Shown in pieces: positions 20,473 through 29,958 of a stretch of DNA of 34,884 nt (within the stretch, counting starts at the first letter, position 1; the number at the start of each line of letters is the position of its first letter). Below the pieces are notes generated by a model, which saw nothing but the letters and a program-made list of their open reading frames with translations, was not told the DNA's origin and searched no databases. The stretch is from IMG/VR virus record IMGVR_UViG_3300021509_000007, positions 1 to 34,884 of that record; one strand, written 5' to 3'. The translations under genes were made by a program, and so were the position numbers. The DNA comes from a virus.

Positions 20473-22518
20473 TTAATCTCCTTTTCTTAAAAAGCTTATT
20501 TTAGCCATAAACTTTTTGAAACTTACTGATGCACGGTGAGCTTGAAAACTGATTTTACCAACTGCTAGTTTTACCAAGGTTGTAATTTTGACTAAACCTT
20601 CTGAAATTGTTATGACTTCATTCATAATCTTTACTAATGTAGCAACACAAGAACGGACAACTGTTTCAGTAATATTAACAGTTTCATTTAAAACTCTGGT
20701 TGCTCTACATCTTCTAACAATTGTTTCTGCAATAGACATTGTTTCAGCCATTATCTTTGACATTTTACATTTTCTATTCAAAATTTCAAGAATGCTCAAT
20801 GTTTCCTGCATTATTCTATTGCTAGTGCATTTTCTTATTAAACCTTCCGTTATAGAAACTGTCTCATCCATTATTTTTACAATACCCGCTATACAAGAGC
20901 GAACAAAAGTCTCAGTAATGCTTACAGTTTCATTGATTATCTTAGTCAAAAATGCTCTACGACTTAATACCTCACTTATGGAGATATTCTCTGCCATAGC
21001 TCTAACTGAACGAAGACGCCTCAAAATTCCTTCAGAGATTGATAGTGTCTCATCCATTATTCTCCTTGAATGCAACCGTCTTACTAAAGTTTCTGTTATA
21101 GACACTGTTTCACTCATTATCTTAACTACCGTGCTAACACATGAACGGACAAAGCTCTCTGTTATACTAACCGTTTCATTGATTAATCTTACCGACCGTA
21201 ATCTTCTAACCAAGCTTTCAGATATGGATATAGTCTCACTGATAATCCTTATAGCTCTTAATCGCCTAAGCACTGTCTCAGTTATGCTTAGTGTTTCATT
21301 TATAACTCTAGTTGAGAATGCTCTACGAGATAATGCTTCAGCAATTGATATTGTCTCGTTTATAATTCTATTTGACCTTAGTCTTCTTAATATTCCTTCA
21401 GATATAGAAACTGTCTCGTCCATCAAACGATTTGAATACCCTCTCCTTGGCATAGTTTCAGTAATTGCAACTGTTTCTCCGATAAAACGATTTGCATAAA
21501 GCCGTCTTATTAGAGTTTCAGATACTGAGATAGTTTCATCCATTATCTTAGTTATTGCTCCTCCAGCCGCCACATACTCATCCGCTCCAATATCCCAAGT
21601 TCCGCTTCGTGTCTCACCGTCTATGTCATCTGAAAAGGCTAAGTTTGGGTCGGAGGATAAATCTGTGCCGTAATCCTTTGCCCCAGCATCATTGGAAGCC
21701 AAGTGGAAGTTATCATTTGCTTCATCAACAAAGGTGAAGGTTTGGTTTGTTCTTGAATTAGCTCCAGGTGCTGTTCCATCTGAGGAAGCATTATAATCAG
21801 AATTAGTAGACCAATCATCCCCCCAAGCCGCAAAATCAGTGCCATTACCTTTGCATAAACAATTTTTTACGACTGAGTTGGAACCCCCACAAAAAATACC
21901 ATATTCACCACAATCTATAACTGTATTATTATAAACATAAGCTTCATAGCTACCTGAACTAATACCTGTTCCATCTCCATCCGAATTTACAATATCATAT
22001 ACTAAATTATTCCATATTCTCACAATAGACCCAGATGGGGCACCAACACGAATGCCATATCCGTAACTATTCAGAGTTACACTCGCTTTTACGATACAAT
22101 AGGAAACATCAATCTTACCGCTAGCATTTGGGCCAATATTGATACCTCTTCGATTATTGCTACTACTAAGGCCAACTTGGATGCCTTCTGCTTTGACGTA
22201 AGCTTCATCTATTGTAAAAAGATTCCAAGCTGTAGTCCCGTCCAACCGATATTTACTCGTATTCCATTTCCCATCATGCCTATAATTTTCACTTGGGTCA
22301 GTCCAAATCTTAATATAATGAGTTTCATCAGTAGTCCATCCATCAATATCTACATAAGAAGTGTCTGCACTTCCACCCGTGCATCGGCATTTAGCAACAG
22401 CTATCTCATCAGCTGTTACCAAATCCTTTTGTTCTCCTGCTTCCCAAGCACTCAAGCTGGTATAATCCGTCCCTGCACCATTGTCTGGGTCAACTATTTT
22501 AACACTCTCAGTTGCCAT
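20473..22518 (-). CDS. Beta-helix protein with sixteen 20-residue C-terminal repeats
   Basis: The 681-residue protein has two parts. Residues about 1-320 look like a parallel beta-helix of the pectate-lyase type: it begins KIVDPDNGAGTDYTSLSAWE and has right-handed-helix turns such as YVYNNTVIDCGEYGIFCGGS then SVVKNCLCKG. It ends FSDDIDGETRSGTWDIGADE, the usual end of such domains in phage and secreted proteins. Residues about 325-650 are 16 tandem units (see repeat entry). The last 30 residues are basic. Beta-helix proteins of phages often bind or degrade surface glycans. The repeats may form a long stalk. No catalytic residues could be identified. Confidence 0.7.
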   Translation of the reverse strand: MATESVKIVDPDNGAGTDYTSLSAWEAGEQKDLVTADEIAVAKCRCTGGSADTSYVDIDGWTTDETHYIKIWTDPSENYRHDGKWNTSKYRLDGTTAWNLFTIDEAYVKAEGIQVGLSSSNNRRGINIGPNASGKIDVSYCIVKASVTLNSYGYGIRVGAPSGSIVRIWNNLVYDIVNSDGDGTGISSGSYEAYVYNNTVIDCGEYGIFCGGSNSVVKNCLCKGNGTDFAAWGDDWSTNSDYNASSDGTAPGANSRTNQTFTFVDEANDNFHLASNDAGAKDYGTDLSSDPNLAFSDDIDGETRSGTWDIGADEYVAAGGAITKIMDETISVSETLIRRLYANRFIGETVAITETMPRRGYSNRLMDETVSISEGILRRLRSNRIINETISIAEALSRRAFSTRVINETLSITETVLRRLRAIRIISETISISESLVRRLRSVRLINETVSITESFVRSCVSTVVKIMSETVSITETLVRRLHSRRIMDETLSISEGILRRLRSVRAMAENISISEVLSRRAFLTKIINETVSITETFVRSCIAGIVKIMDETVSITEGLIRKCTSNRIMQETLSILEILNRKCKMSKIMAETMSIAETIVRRCRATRVLNETVNITETVVRSCVATLVKIMNEVITISEGLVKITTLVKLAVGKISFQAHRASVSFKKFMAKISFLRKGD
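20569..21546 (-). repeat. Sixteen tandem protein repeats, 20 or 22 residues each
   Basis: In translation the units follow I-M/I-x-E-T-x-S-I-x-E-x-L-x-R-R plus a short basic end. Thirteen units have 20 residues and three have 22, with a R-S-C...V-K ending, totalling exactly 326 codons. Examples are IMDETVSITEGLIRKCTSNR and IINETISIAEALSRRAFSTR. At DNA level the units have drifted, so selection, not recent duplication, keeps the protein pattern. Confidence 0.85.
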
Positions 22519-23039
22519 TATTGCCTCTGGTCAACGATTTTTAAATCTTTTGCACTTACCTCAACTATGCCTTTCTTTAAACTATCCTCTATTCCACTAA
22601 CATCAATCTTATACCGCCTCCGTGCTATTGTATGGATTTCTGGTTCTTCTTCAACTTTGATATTGTAGTCTGGCTCATTCACTGTTACTCCAAAATGACT
22701 TAACTCTTGAGCCACTAGTTTACATTTTTTCAGGCATTCACTTTGTGCAGTGTCTTTGTCTGTGCTTGTAACAAGAACACCAAGTTTATCTGATACAGCA
22801 TGATACCTAGAGCCAATAATTATTTTATGAAAATCAAGAAGATGAACCAAATCCTCTGGCTCAGCATCCTTAACTCGGATAATATAGAACTTTTCTTTGT
22901 TTAGTTCTTCCTTACCCCATTTCCAACCATCAGGCTTAATTACAACCACATAGCCTTTTTTATAGCAACCCCGCAGGTCTTTTACTTCATTGCTGTGGGT
23001 TGCATCACAAGCTTTTACAAGCAATTCAGCAGGCATCAT
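22518..23039 (-). CDS. Hypothetical late protein, 173 residues
   Basis: Begins MMPAELLVKACDATHSNEVK and contains GYVVVIKPDGWKWGKEEL, then FYIIRVKDAEPEDLVHLLD. This V.I.P.G..WG..E....F.II...D motif occurs in small tail-region proteins of several phages. The C-terminal third is hydrophilic. ATG 23039 overlaps the upstream stop, and its TAA overlaps the beta-helix start (TAATG), so the three genes are coupled. Confidence 0.55.
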   Translation of the reverse strand: MMPAELLVKACDATHSNEVKDLRGCYKKGYVVVIKPDGWKWGKEELNKEKFYIIRVKDAEPEDLVHLLDFHKIIIGSRYHAVSDKLGVLVTSTDKDTAQSECLKKCKLVAQELSHFGVTVNEPDYNIKVEEEPEIHTIARRRYKIDVSGIEDSLKKGIVEVSAKDLKIVDQRQ

Positions 23040-23446
23040 TGAACCTCCACTTGAAAGCTTTGAGGAACTTCAGGCACTGGATAGGGAATATAGATTGTTA
23101 CCTCAGTTTTGCCACTTTCATTATCTGCATTCTTCGCGCTTAAACCAAATGTGTAATTTTGTCCAACTGAGATAACATCATAAGTAAAAGCCTCTTCAAA
23201 ACTCTTCATGCCTGTTTCACCATCACTGCATTTAGAGGTAAACTCCTGTATTTGTGTCCAAGTATCGTCTGGATTTTTCAAATACAAGACAAACTTTGTT
23301 TCCCAGCCAGGACAGTCATAACCCCACCGAGCTATAAAATCCATTGCTGTAGCCTCTGGAACGATGATGTAGGTATGAACCACAGCACCAGCCAATAAAG
23401 GTAAAAGCATTAATACAAAAGCTAATGTAGTAATTAATTTTCTCAT
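23036..23446 (-). CDS. Exported FN3/Ig-like domain protein
   Basis: A clear signal peptide (MRKLITTLAFVLMLLPLLAG, cleavage likely after A-G-A near residue 21) precedes an all-beta domain ending in YTFGLSAKNADNESGKTEVT and IYIPYP, typical of a fibronectin type III or Ig-like fold with a Pro-rich end. Two cysteines (near 45 and 71) may form a disulphide, as expected outside the cytoplasm. An exported protein in a phage late block could alter the host surface, or the gene may be a morphogenetic factor. Overlaps both neighbours. Confidence 0.65.
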   Translation of the reverse strand: MRKLITTLAFVLMLLPLLAGAVVHTYIIVPEATAMDFIARWGYDCPGWETKFVLYLKNPDDTWTQIQEFTSKCSDGETGMKSFEEAFTYDVISVGQNYTFGLSAKNADNESGKTEVTIYIPYPVPEVPQSFQVEVQ

Positions 23447-23634
23447 TCCTGAACCTCCTTACCATATATTTTTCTAAATAATTTAGCCATTTTATTTTCA
23501 TCTTTTTTATTTGAACCTGCATAAAGCAAGTCTTCTACCTCTACCATCACTATCTCTGTCTCTCTTAACTGGAACATATTATATTTAATTCTAATCCACC
23601 ACTCATCAGCATGTTTTTCTACTCTCCATTTCAA
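23443..23634 (-). CDS. Small hypothetical late protein, 63 residues
   Basis: Starts MKWRVEKHADEWWIRIKYNM, two strands rich in Trp, then a short helix and a Lys-rich end. One base separates it from the upstream stop; four bases overlap downstream. No family recognised. Confidence 0.5.
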   Translation of the reverse strand: MKWRVEKHADEWWIRIKYNMFQLRETEIVMVEVEDLLYAGSNKKDENKMAKLFRKIYGKEVQE

Positions 23635-23635
23635 T

Positions 23636-23881
23636 TTAACTTACAATGGCAAATCCGTATAAATCTTCTGAGCTAGCACTGCCTGTTATTGTAATTTCAT
23701 TACCTGATACCGTGCAAGCAACTGAAGTCCCATCCTCTTTCATAAGACAACAACCATGAACAGTCGTATAATCTCCTAATACAATTGTATCATCCGTGCT
23801 TGCAGAAGGTGCTTTAAACTGCACTCGCCTTTTCTTTCTTAATAACTCGCTACTTATGATTTCTTCACTTATCTCTGCCAT
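23636..23881 (-). CDS. Small beta-barrel-like structural protein
   Basis: Eighty-one residues: a short helix (EEIISSELLRKKRRV), then strands (IVLGDYTTVHGCCLMKEDG, CTVSGNEITITGS, EDLYGFAIVS). Short all-beta proteins of this form are common as tail or capsid decoration proteins. The call is by layout only. Confidence 0.5.
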   Translation of the reverse strand: MAEISEEIISSELLRKKRRVQFKAPSASTDDTIVLGDYTTVHGCCLMKEDGTSVACTVSGNEITITGSASSEDLYGFAIVS

Positions 23882-23891
23882 TCAATCCTCC

Positions 23892-24296
23892 TTATTCTTC
23901 AATTTCTAAGAACGGCGTTAAACAAGACATCTCTGCTGGAGTTATCTCTACCTTTATCTTTTGCAAATCCTTTAGTTTGACTTTTACTACATCCAGCTCC
24001 ATCTCTATCTCTTGCTCTTGTAGCTCCCTAAGCTCTTCAATAAACTTAGATATATTTTCAATTTGATAATTACCTTGAGCATCTACTTTAAATTTGCCTT
24101 TTTCATCTTTCACGCTGTATTTCTCTGCCAGCTTTCGCTTCATAGTAAAATATGGTTCAGCCTCTTTCCCTATTTTGTCAAAGTTACGGGTAATCCAAAA
24201 AGAGAGAACCATAGGCAACTGTTTTTGCTGGAGTTTTTGTGCCTCAACAGCGAACTTCTCAAAAAACACATTCTTTACTTTTACTTTCTTTTTCAT
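23892..24296 (-). CDS. Phage protein of DUF1617-like type
   Basis: A 134-residue helical and charged protein with LQQKQLPMVLSFWITRNFDK, YFTMKRKLAEKY and KDEKGKFKVDAQGNYQIEN. The order L-P...S..I.RN, then E.....R..LAEKY..KDE.G, then GNYQI, resembles a widespread small tail-region phage protein family (DUF1617 by memory, unverified). Function unknown. It precedes the membrane-anchored gene upstream by 16 bases. Confidence 0.55.
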   Translation of the reverse strand: MKKKVKVKNVFFEKFAVEAQKLQQKQLPMVLSFWITRNFDKIGKEAEPYFTMKRKLAEKYSVKDEKGKFKVDAQGNYQIENISKFIEELRELQEQEIEMELDVVKVKLKDLQKIKVEITPAEMSCLTPFLEIEE

Positions 24297-24312
24297 CTAT
24301 ATTGCCCCTCCT

Positions 24313-24897
24313 TTAATTGCTTTCCCTTGCACAATTGTCCAATATGTTTAAGCCCTCTTCAACTCTGTAATATTTTTGCATTGTTGGGCAACTATAAAAT
24401 GGCCTTTTAAAATAACCTTGGTTAGTTCTATATAACATTGAAGTTATAGTTACCTTATGTTCATCTAACCAAAAAAATATCATCATACAGTTTTCATTTA
24501 CAACTTTCAGACGAAGCCAATCAGCACTACTTAACCTAACATTAACAACAGGCCAATGAGATAAATCCATGTCATCAAAATATACAGTGGCTGGGTAGGA
24601 AGAGGTCTCATAAAAATAATCTCCATGCGTATCCACATTATCCCCCTCAATTCTATACTCATATCTATTCTCTTTCACATCAAACTTCAAGAACCCATTG
24701 GTGGTTCCAATACAGGTAGGAATTGCTCGGTTGTTTGTTTGCAGTCGCATCTCATAGTAGCTCCATACTCCTTGAATATCAAAACCCCTTTTAAACAAGG
24801 GGTCACTTCTGAAAGTAAAATGATGTGGGATGGTAACAATCCCTACCATAAAAACCCCTAATAACAATAAACTCCCTTCAGCCAATCTCTTATTCAT
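24313..24897 (-). CDS. Membrane-anchored or exported protein, 194 residues
   Basis: A hydrophobic N-terminal segment (LLLLGVFMVGIVTIP, residues about 10-24) serves as signal anchor. The rest looks extracytoplasmic and beta-rich, with four Cys (for example PTCIGTTNGF and PFYSCPTMQ). No known domain. With the adjacent exported FN3-like protein, it suggests that this late block makes several cell-envelope proteins. Confidence 0.6.
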   Translation of the reverse strand: MNKRLAEGSLLLLGVFMVGIVTIPHHFTFRSDPLFKRGFDIQGVWSYYEMRLQTNNRAIPTCIGTTNGFLKFDVKENRYEYRIEGDNVDTHGDYFYETSSYPATVYFDDMDLSHWPVVNVRLSSADWLRLKVVNENCMMIFFWLDEHKVTITSMLYRTNQGYFKRPFYSCPTMQKYYRVEEGLNILDNCARESN

Positions 24898-24939
24898 TAC
24901 TTACCCTCCATATTATTATACTCATTTTACCCTCTTTCC

Positions 24940-27900
24940 TTAATGTCCTTCTAACGCTTCTATCTTTTTACTTAATTGCCTTATAGCACCTAACAACAGG
25001 CTTAAAGTAGCTGTCACATCCAATGCTTCTATTCTCACCGTTACTTTTTTATCATCCTCATAAGTTATTTCTGCATTTTTGGATAAAATACTTTGTAAAT
25101 GCTCTTCAAAATCTTCTTCATCTTTCTTTAAATCACTGTATTTTATTGTCTTAATGAATTTGGGTAAAGTCTTATAATCTGCTTTGGGAATTTCCTTTGT
25201 TGTGTATTTGTCTTTGCTAGCCTTAATATTTTTGAGTAGTTCAAGCGGGTCTGCTATTTCTTCCACCATTCCAAGTGAGCAAACACCATTTGCTGTGCAA
25301 TAATAAACATTGTTCCAAGCATAGTTACTCAATCCATTATCATAGGTAATATGCGATGAAGGTGCTATCCTGCAATGAAAATCTATTCTACCTGTGCCCT
25401 TATCATACAACTCATCAGTGCGAACATTTTTCCCATAAATATTGTTCCATGCATAAGAGCTACTCCCAAGGTCATAAGTAATATTTGAATACGGTTTTAC
25501 CGACCTATAAATAGTGATGTCACTAGAAATCTTCAATCTAGCTTCAGCATTTGCTTTGATAGAAACATCGCCTCCAGTGCCTGCTTGTAAAATTAAATTA
25601 TCATTAGCTTCAACATATATATCGCCTGTGTTATAAGCTAAAGAAAAAACACGGCCCTGCAACACTCCATCTGCATAAAAACGAACCTGACAAAGAGTAT
25701 TTTGCTCACCAATTTGCACAAAATCATTATCATCCCCCAAATGAGCTTCACCTCTAAAATATGGGTCTTCACTTATATCCACTACCATTGTGCCTGATTT
25801 ATAAGCTCGTAAGCCATTGCCATCTAAAATACATCCAGTAGAAGGGGGAGAGCCTGTATCCAACTGCGTAGTAACAATATATCCTGCATTGATTTTTGTA
25901 GCCGATATATCAGAAATCTTGACATTGGTAATGGTAGCATCTGTTATATAAGCACCATGAATACTAGAGCCACTCTGTGCAACCAGTTTGCCTTGAACAG
26001 TAAAGGTTGAGCCATCCCAATACAAATAATGGCTGCTAGAACCAACTCTAAAATTCCCCCCAGGATACCAGTAATTATAGCTGTCAAATACTAAGTCCCC
26101 TTTGATTGTCAATGTTGTGCCATTCCATGTAATCTTTTTCCCACTAGAACTACCCACAGAGAACAGTGGAGTGCCACTATCATTTGCACCTAGGAAAAAC
26201 CCTGTGCCTGTATCAAAAGCAGTTTGCCCCGAACGGATAAAACCACCAGCATCAGCAATAAAACCACCAGTAACTCTAACTGTGCCCGCTACAAACAAGG
26301 TAGCTTGGTCTCTATCCCAGCGCAACCCATAACCATAACCTGAAGGCAAGTTTTCCCATGCAGAGGGGACGGTGGTATAAATGGTTATATCACTAAACTG
26401 AGTTAAATCGTCCCAATCATCCAGCTCAATGGAGTATCGGGTAGCTGTCACCTTGACCAGTAAATCACTACCTATCTCTATACTGTCTATGACTACTTTA
26501 TACTCACCACCATAGTTATCTCCATTTATTGTGATTACATCCCCTGGTTCAAGTGCCAGCAATTCACTTCTACCAGTAAAAGATATTTGAGCAACTTTGA
26601 AAAACTTACGCTGAAACACTAAGCAGGCTAGCTTTTGGACATGAACTGCATTTTGAACCCAAGGAATAAATACTGTTTCATCGCTAATATAATCAGTGGT
26701 AGAACCTTTACCTGGGACTAAGGCTTTAAGCATATTGTCCTGTGGCTCGTCCTCTTTTTGCCATGCCACATACCCACTATCAGATAGCTCCTCTGATAGT
26801 TTGGAGTAATCAAAGCTTTCCTTGACTACTAATGAAGTGGTAATTGTCTTTTGGCTTGTCTTAGATAGGACAGACAGCACTAGTTTATCTCTAACCAGTA
26901 TTCTAGCATGGCACATATTTAGTAGAGTGGATAGCATAGACTGTCTAGTTGATTTTTTCCAAAAACCACCATTCCACTCCAAACCCCAACTAGTAAAAGT
27001 AGAGGCTGCACTGGTAAATGAATCATCATCTATCTCATCATCAGGCACACCAAAATCTTTTAGTATCTCTTTTATAATGTTTGCTGGGTTGGTAGTAGTG
27101 TTGTAGCTAAATTTAGTTGGCATATCCAGTATCTTTTGCCCACTAATCCATACGCCACAAGCATCTGGAGTGCCATCTAAATTAGAATCAGCTATGATAG
27201 GCTGAAACACCCGCCAAGAGTTACCGAACTGGTCTGTCTTAGTGGATTGAGTAAAAGTATAGCTAGAGGAAGACCATGACTGTTTTATGCCCCATTCAGC
27301 AGGTGTATGAACCTCGGCAATTGTATAAGTATTGTCAGTAGAACCGAGCAAGTAATATCTATCCCCATCTATCTCCACAGGCCGTAAAGGAATGTATGCA
27401 GTGCCAAAACATACAGGCACACAAAGGTCTTCATCTTCATAATAATTGTCTGGGAATAAGGCTTTTACATATTGCGTGTTAGGATATGCACCTTCTAAAT
27501 ACTTTTGTAAGAAGTCTTCACACTCTAAAGTAATTGATTGATAGCTTCCATAAGCCCTTATAATGTTAAACTTCCATTTGGCAATCAGAGTATCATCTAT
27601 CAATAAGTAAATTAAAACACTGCCATCTATAAAATTGTCTGCCGTGTAAGCATTGTCTTTGTTTCCTATTTCAATTCTCACTTCATTAGGTGCGATGATA
27701 CCTGCTTCTGATTGATTTCGGTTTAAAGTGATACCAGGGAAATCTACTATATTAAAAGAGTAAGTGGTTGAATTGTATGTGTATTCCCTAGTTGACCAGT
27801 GGTATGAATTATCATATTTATCCGTTATATCAAACAGCCAAATGGCTGATTTATAAGTTTTACCTAGTAAATAATTTTGTGTGCTGTCCAGACTTCTCAT
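24940..27900 (-). CDS. Large tail-tip/baseplate protein with fibre-like C-terminus
   Basis: At 986 residues this is a main tail protein. The first 480 residues resemble phage tail-tip hub proteins: SLDSTQNYLLGKTYKSAIWL, an N-terminal beta domain with APNEVRIEIGNKDNAYTADN, then ITLECEDFLQKYLEGAYPNT, and VPVCFGTAYIPLRPVE. LLALEPGDVITI occurs near 455. From about 520 it is fibre-like, rich in Gly, Ser and Thr with repeated strands (GNFRVGSSSHYLYWDGSTFT). Two YAWNN units (SSSYAWNNIYGKN and LSNYAWNNVYYCT) precede a charged end. The last 30 residues (ALDVTATLSLLLGAIRQLSK then K-I-E-A-L-E) look like the end of an intramolecular chaperone of the endosialidase type, but no autocleavage serine was pinned down. 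Confidence 0.7.
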   Translation of the reverse strand: MRSLDSTQNYLLGKTYKSAIWLFDITDKYDNSYHWSTREYTYNSTTYSFNIVDFPGITLNRNQSEAGIIAPNEVRIEIGNKDNAYTADNFIDGSVLIYLLIDDTLIAKWKFNIIRAYGSYQSITLECEDFLQKYLEGAYPNTQYVKALFPDNYYEDEDLCVPVCFGTAYIPLRPVEIDGDRYYLLGSTDNTYTIAEVHTPAEWGIKQSWSSSSYTFTQSTKTDQFGNSWRVFQPIIADSNLDGTPDACGVWISGQKILDMPTKFSYNTTTNPANIIKEILKDFGVPDDEIDDDSFTSAASTFTSWGLEWNGGFWKKSTRQSMLSTLLNMCHARILVRDKLVLSVLSKTSQKTITTSLVVKESFDYSKLSEELSDSGYVAWQKEDEPQDNMLKALVPGKGSTTDYISDETVFIPWVQNAVHVQKLACLVFQRKFFKVAQISFTGRSELLALEPGDVITINGDNYGGEYKVVIDSIEIGSDLLVKVTATRYSIELDDWDDLTQFSDITIYTTVPSAWENLPSGYGYGLRWDRDQATLFVAGTVRVTGGFIADAGGFIRSGQTAFDTGTGFFLGANDSGTPLFSVGSSSGKKITWNGTTLTIKGDLVFDSYNYWYPGGNFRVGSSSHYLYWDGSTFTVQGKLVAQSGSSIHGAYITDATITNVKISDISATKINAGYIVTTQLDTGSPPSTGCILDGNGLRAYKSGTMVVDISEDPYFRGEAHLGDDNDFVQIGEQNTLCQVRFYADGVLQGRVFSLAYNTGDIYVEANDNLILQAGTGGDVSIKANAEARLKISSDITIYRSVKPYSNITYDLGSSSYAWNNIYGKNVRTDELYDKGTGRIDFHCRIAPSSHITYDNGLSNYAWNNVYYCTANGVCSLGMVEEIADPLELLKNIKASKDKYTTKEIPKADYKTLPKFIKTIKYSDLKKDEEDFEEHLQSILSKNAEITYEDDKKVTVRIEALDVTATLSLLLGAIRQLSKKIEALEGH

Positions 27901-29958
27901 TTATCCCTCTGAATAATTACCTAAAACTCTCAATCGCACTGGGTCAATTGAGTATAATCCTCCTGCTGCTATTGTCCTTTTCATTTTTGTATCAAATCGC
28001 ACTACATAGTCATGGCTGTCTTTAGGATTTTGCCATTTAAAGGTCTTTGTCTTCTCCACCCCTAAATAAAAACTAAACAATTCATTACTTTCACTTTTTG
28101 TCAATGTAGGCCATTTTAAGGTAACATAAAACTTTACATCCCCTAGCTCTATCCGCTTTTCATCAAATCCACTACCTAGCAATATTTTTTGCCAAGGTTC
28201 GCCATCTTCCACCATTGTCTCTTGTGGTTCTATGGGCAAAGAGTAATCATAATCAGGTGTTAAAGAATCCAGATAGTTCCACATTTCACCTGTCATCCTC
28301 TCGTAAGCACCAATGTCAACCCCTTCACCTCTTGGAACAGAGTTACCTTCATAATCTTCCGTCAATCCAACACCTATCCCTGTATCAATACAGGGGGAAG
28401 AAATTTGGAGATGGAAGTCATAATTATCTGCATCTATAAAGAGTGGATTTTGACATAAAGAATGAGAGTCTTGTGAATGGTCATGAGACCAATAACCCGA
28501 CTCACTCCCAAGAATATGTGCATAATCATAAGTGTCGCCATTCCAATATATGCAATTCTTACTATCTGAGTCTTCATAAAACAGGTTATAATCAGAATCC
28601 AGATTAAGAGTGCCTGAAGAAGCAAAATATAAATCATAACCATTGGCATCTTGGAAAAGGCCAACTATATTATTTTTGAAGGAAAGAGCTAGAGTTGAAC
28701 CCGAACCCACACTAATACGAACATTTGTCTTTACACCTGTTCCAGGTCCTCCATCATTTTTCCAAAATACATTATTGAATATCTTAACATTTGCAGTCCC
28801 TGTAGCAGTGCCCATTATAAGGCCACCCCAAGGAGAAGTCCCACTATCCTGTTCTCCTATCCCATTATTAAAGACAATATTATAATAAATTTCATAGTCT
28901 CCATTTACTCCCTCCAGTGAAATTCCCTTACCATCACAGTTATAAATTTTATTATATCTAATTGTAACATTAGTTATATTTCCACTATCAGCTCCACCTT
29001 GAGAGATGCAAATCCCTTTACAATTTGTGCTTTTTTCTGCATAATCTGTCCCATTATCATGTATTTCATTATATTCAATCGTAATATTGTAAGGCTCTTG
29101 AGAACCTTCTGAACTAAAGGCAGATATAGCGATTCCCTCTTTATCCCCTGTAGAAATGCCTTCTGAATTGAGAGTATCTTTCTTCCCAATATGATGGACA
29201 TGGCAATAACTTATCGTAATATCTGAGCAATCAGCACCAATATTAATCCCACGCCTTCCAATATATGTAACTTCAGTGTTTTCAATATCACAATTAGTAG
29301 CATTATTAAGACTTATTCCGAAAAATCCTCCAAAATGAACCTCACAATTGGAAATCTTACAAGAATTACAATCATGAATTGCCACCACGGTGCGAGATTT
29401 ATATGGGTCAGCAGATGTATAAGCCCCTGCTTCAAACCTCAAATTCTCCACTTTTATATAAGATTTCCCATTGATATAAAGTGGATATTTTCTAACCCCT
29501 AATTCAAGAACATGGTCATCAGGAGTGCCTGAAGTTGGTTTATAATAAATATGGTTGGAGTCACCGCCAAATTGACCTAGACTTAAATCAGCAGGGTCTG
29601 AAGATTGTAACCTATACAATTTTTCACCATCTTCCAATAGAATCTGGTGTTCCCATATACTATCACTAATTTGCCAAACACCATTTTCATCTGGTCCTGT
29701 CCAACCTGTCTCAATATCTGCCCCTGTTATCTTAGGTTTATCACCATTCCCATACGCTCCAAAGGTAATAAGATTTCCATCTGAACCAGAAGAAGGAACG
29801 GTTAAAGTTTCTCGCCAAACTTCCCCTCTTTTAAAATATATATTATCACCAGCACTAAAACTAATAGAGTTTACTTTAGATACAGTCTTCCAAGGCTGGG
29901 TTTGTGTCCCAGGGTTGCTGTCATCACCTAAAGTTGCATCTACATAATAGCTAGCCAT
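27901..29958 (-). CDS. Beta-helix protein fused to a tail-attachment domain
   Basis: Residues about 1-550 form a parallel right-handed beta-helix: YYVDATLGDDSNPGTQTQPW, then turns like SCKISNCEVHFGGFFGISLN and CDIENTEVTYIGRRGINIG, ending VPRGEGVDIGAYE. The C-terminal 125 residues hold KFYVTLKWPTLTKSESNELF, TFKWQNPKDSHDYVVRFDT and PVRLRVLGN. This domain closely matches the whole distal-tail protein at 31448-31933 (SFKWTHPTD, YVVRFDT, LRVLG). The beta-helix may bind or cleave host polysaccharide, and the second domain would fix it to the tail. The start overlaps the upstream coiled-coil gene by eight bases. Confidence 0.8.
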   Translation of the reverse strand: MASYYVDATLGDDSNPGTQTQPWKTVSKVNSISFSAGDNIYFKRGEVWRETLTVPSSGSDGNLITFGAYGNGDKPKITGADIETGWTGPDENGVWQISDSIWEHQILLEDGEKLYRLQSSDPADLSLGQFGGDSNHIYYKPTSGTPDDHVLELGVRKYPLYINGKSYIKVENLRFEAGAYTSADPYKSRTVVAIHDCNSCKISNCEVHFGGFFGISLNNATNCDIENTEVTYIGRRGINIGADCSDITISYCHVHHIGKKDTLNSEGISTGDKEGIAISAFSSEGSQEPYNITIEYNEIHDNGTDYAEKSTNCKGICISQGGADSGNITNVTIRYNKIYNCDGKGISLEGVNGDYEIYYNIVFNNGIGEQDSGTSPWGGLIMGTATGTANVKIFNNVFWKNDGGPGTGVKTNVRISVGSGSTLALSFKNNIVGLFQDANGYDLYFASSGTLNLDSDYNLFYEDSDSKNCIYWNGDTYDYAHILGSESGYWSHDHSQDSHSLCQNPLFIDADNYDFHLQISSPCIDTGIGVGLTEDYEGNSVPRGEGVDIGAYERMTGEMWNYLDSLTPDYDYSLPIEPQETMVEDGEPWQKILLGSGFDEKRIELGDVKFYVTLKWPTLTKSESNELFSFYLGVEKTKTFKWQNPKDSHDYVVRFDTKMKRTIAAGGLYSIDPVRLRVLGNYSEG

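Noticed and set aside
20588-21499. 303-codon plus-strand ORF opposite the repeat protein
   Set aside because: It is a shadow of the periodic repeat; no ribosome site, and its composition mirrors the repeat codons on the minus strand.
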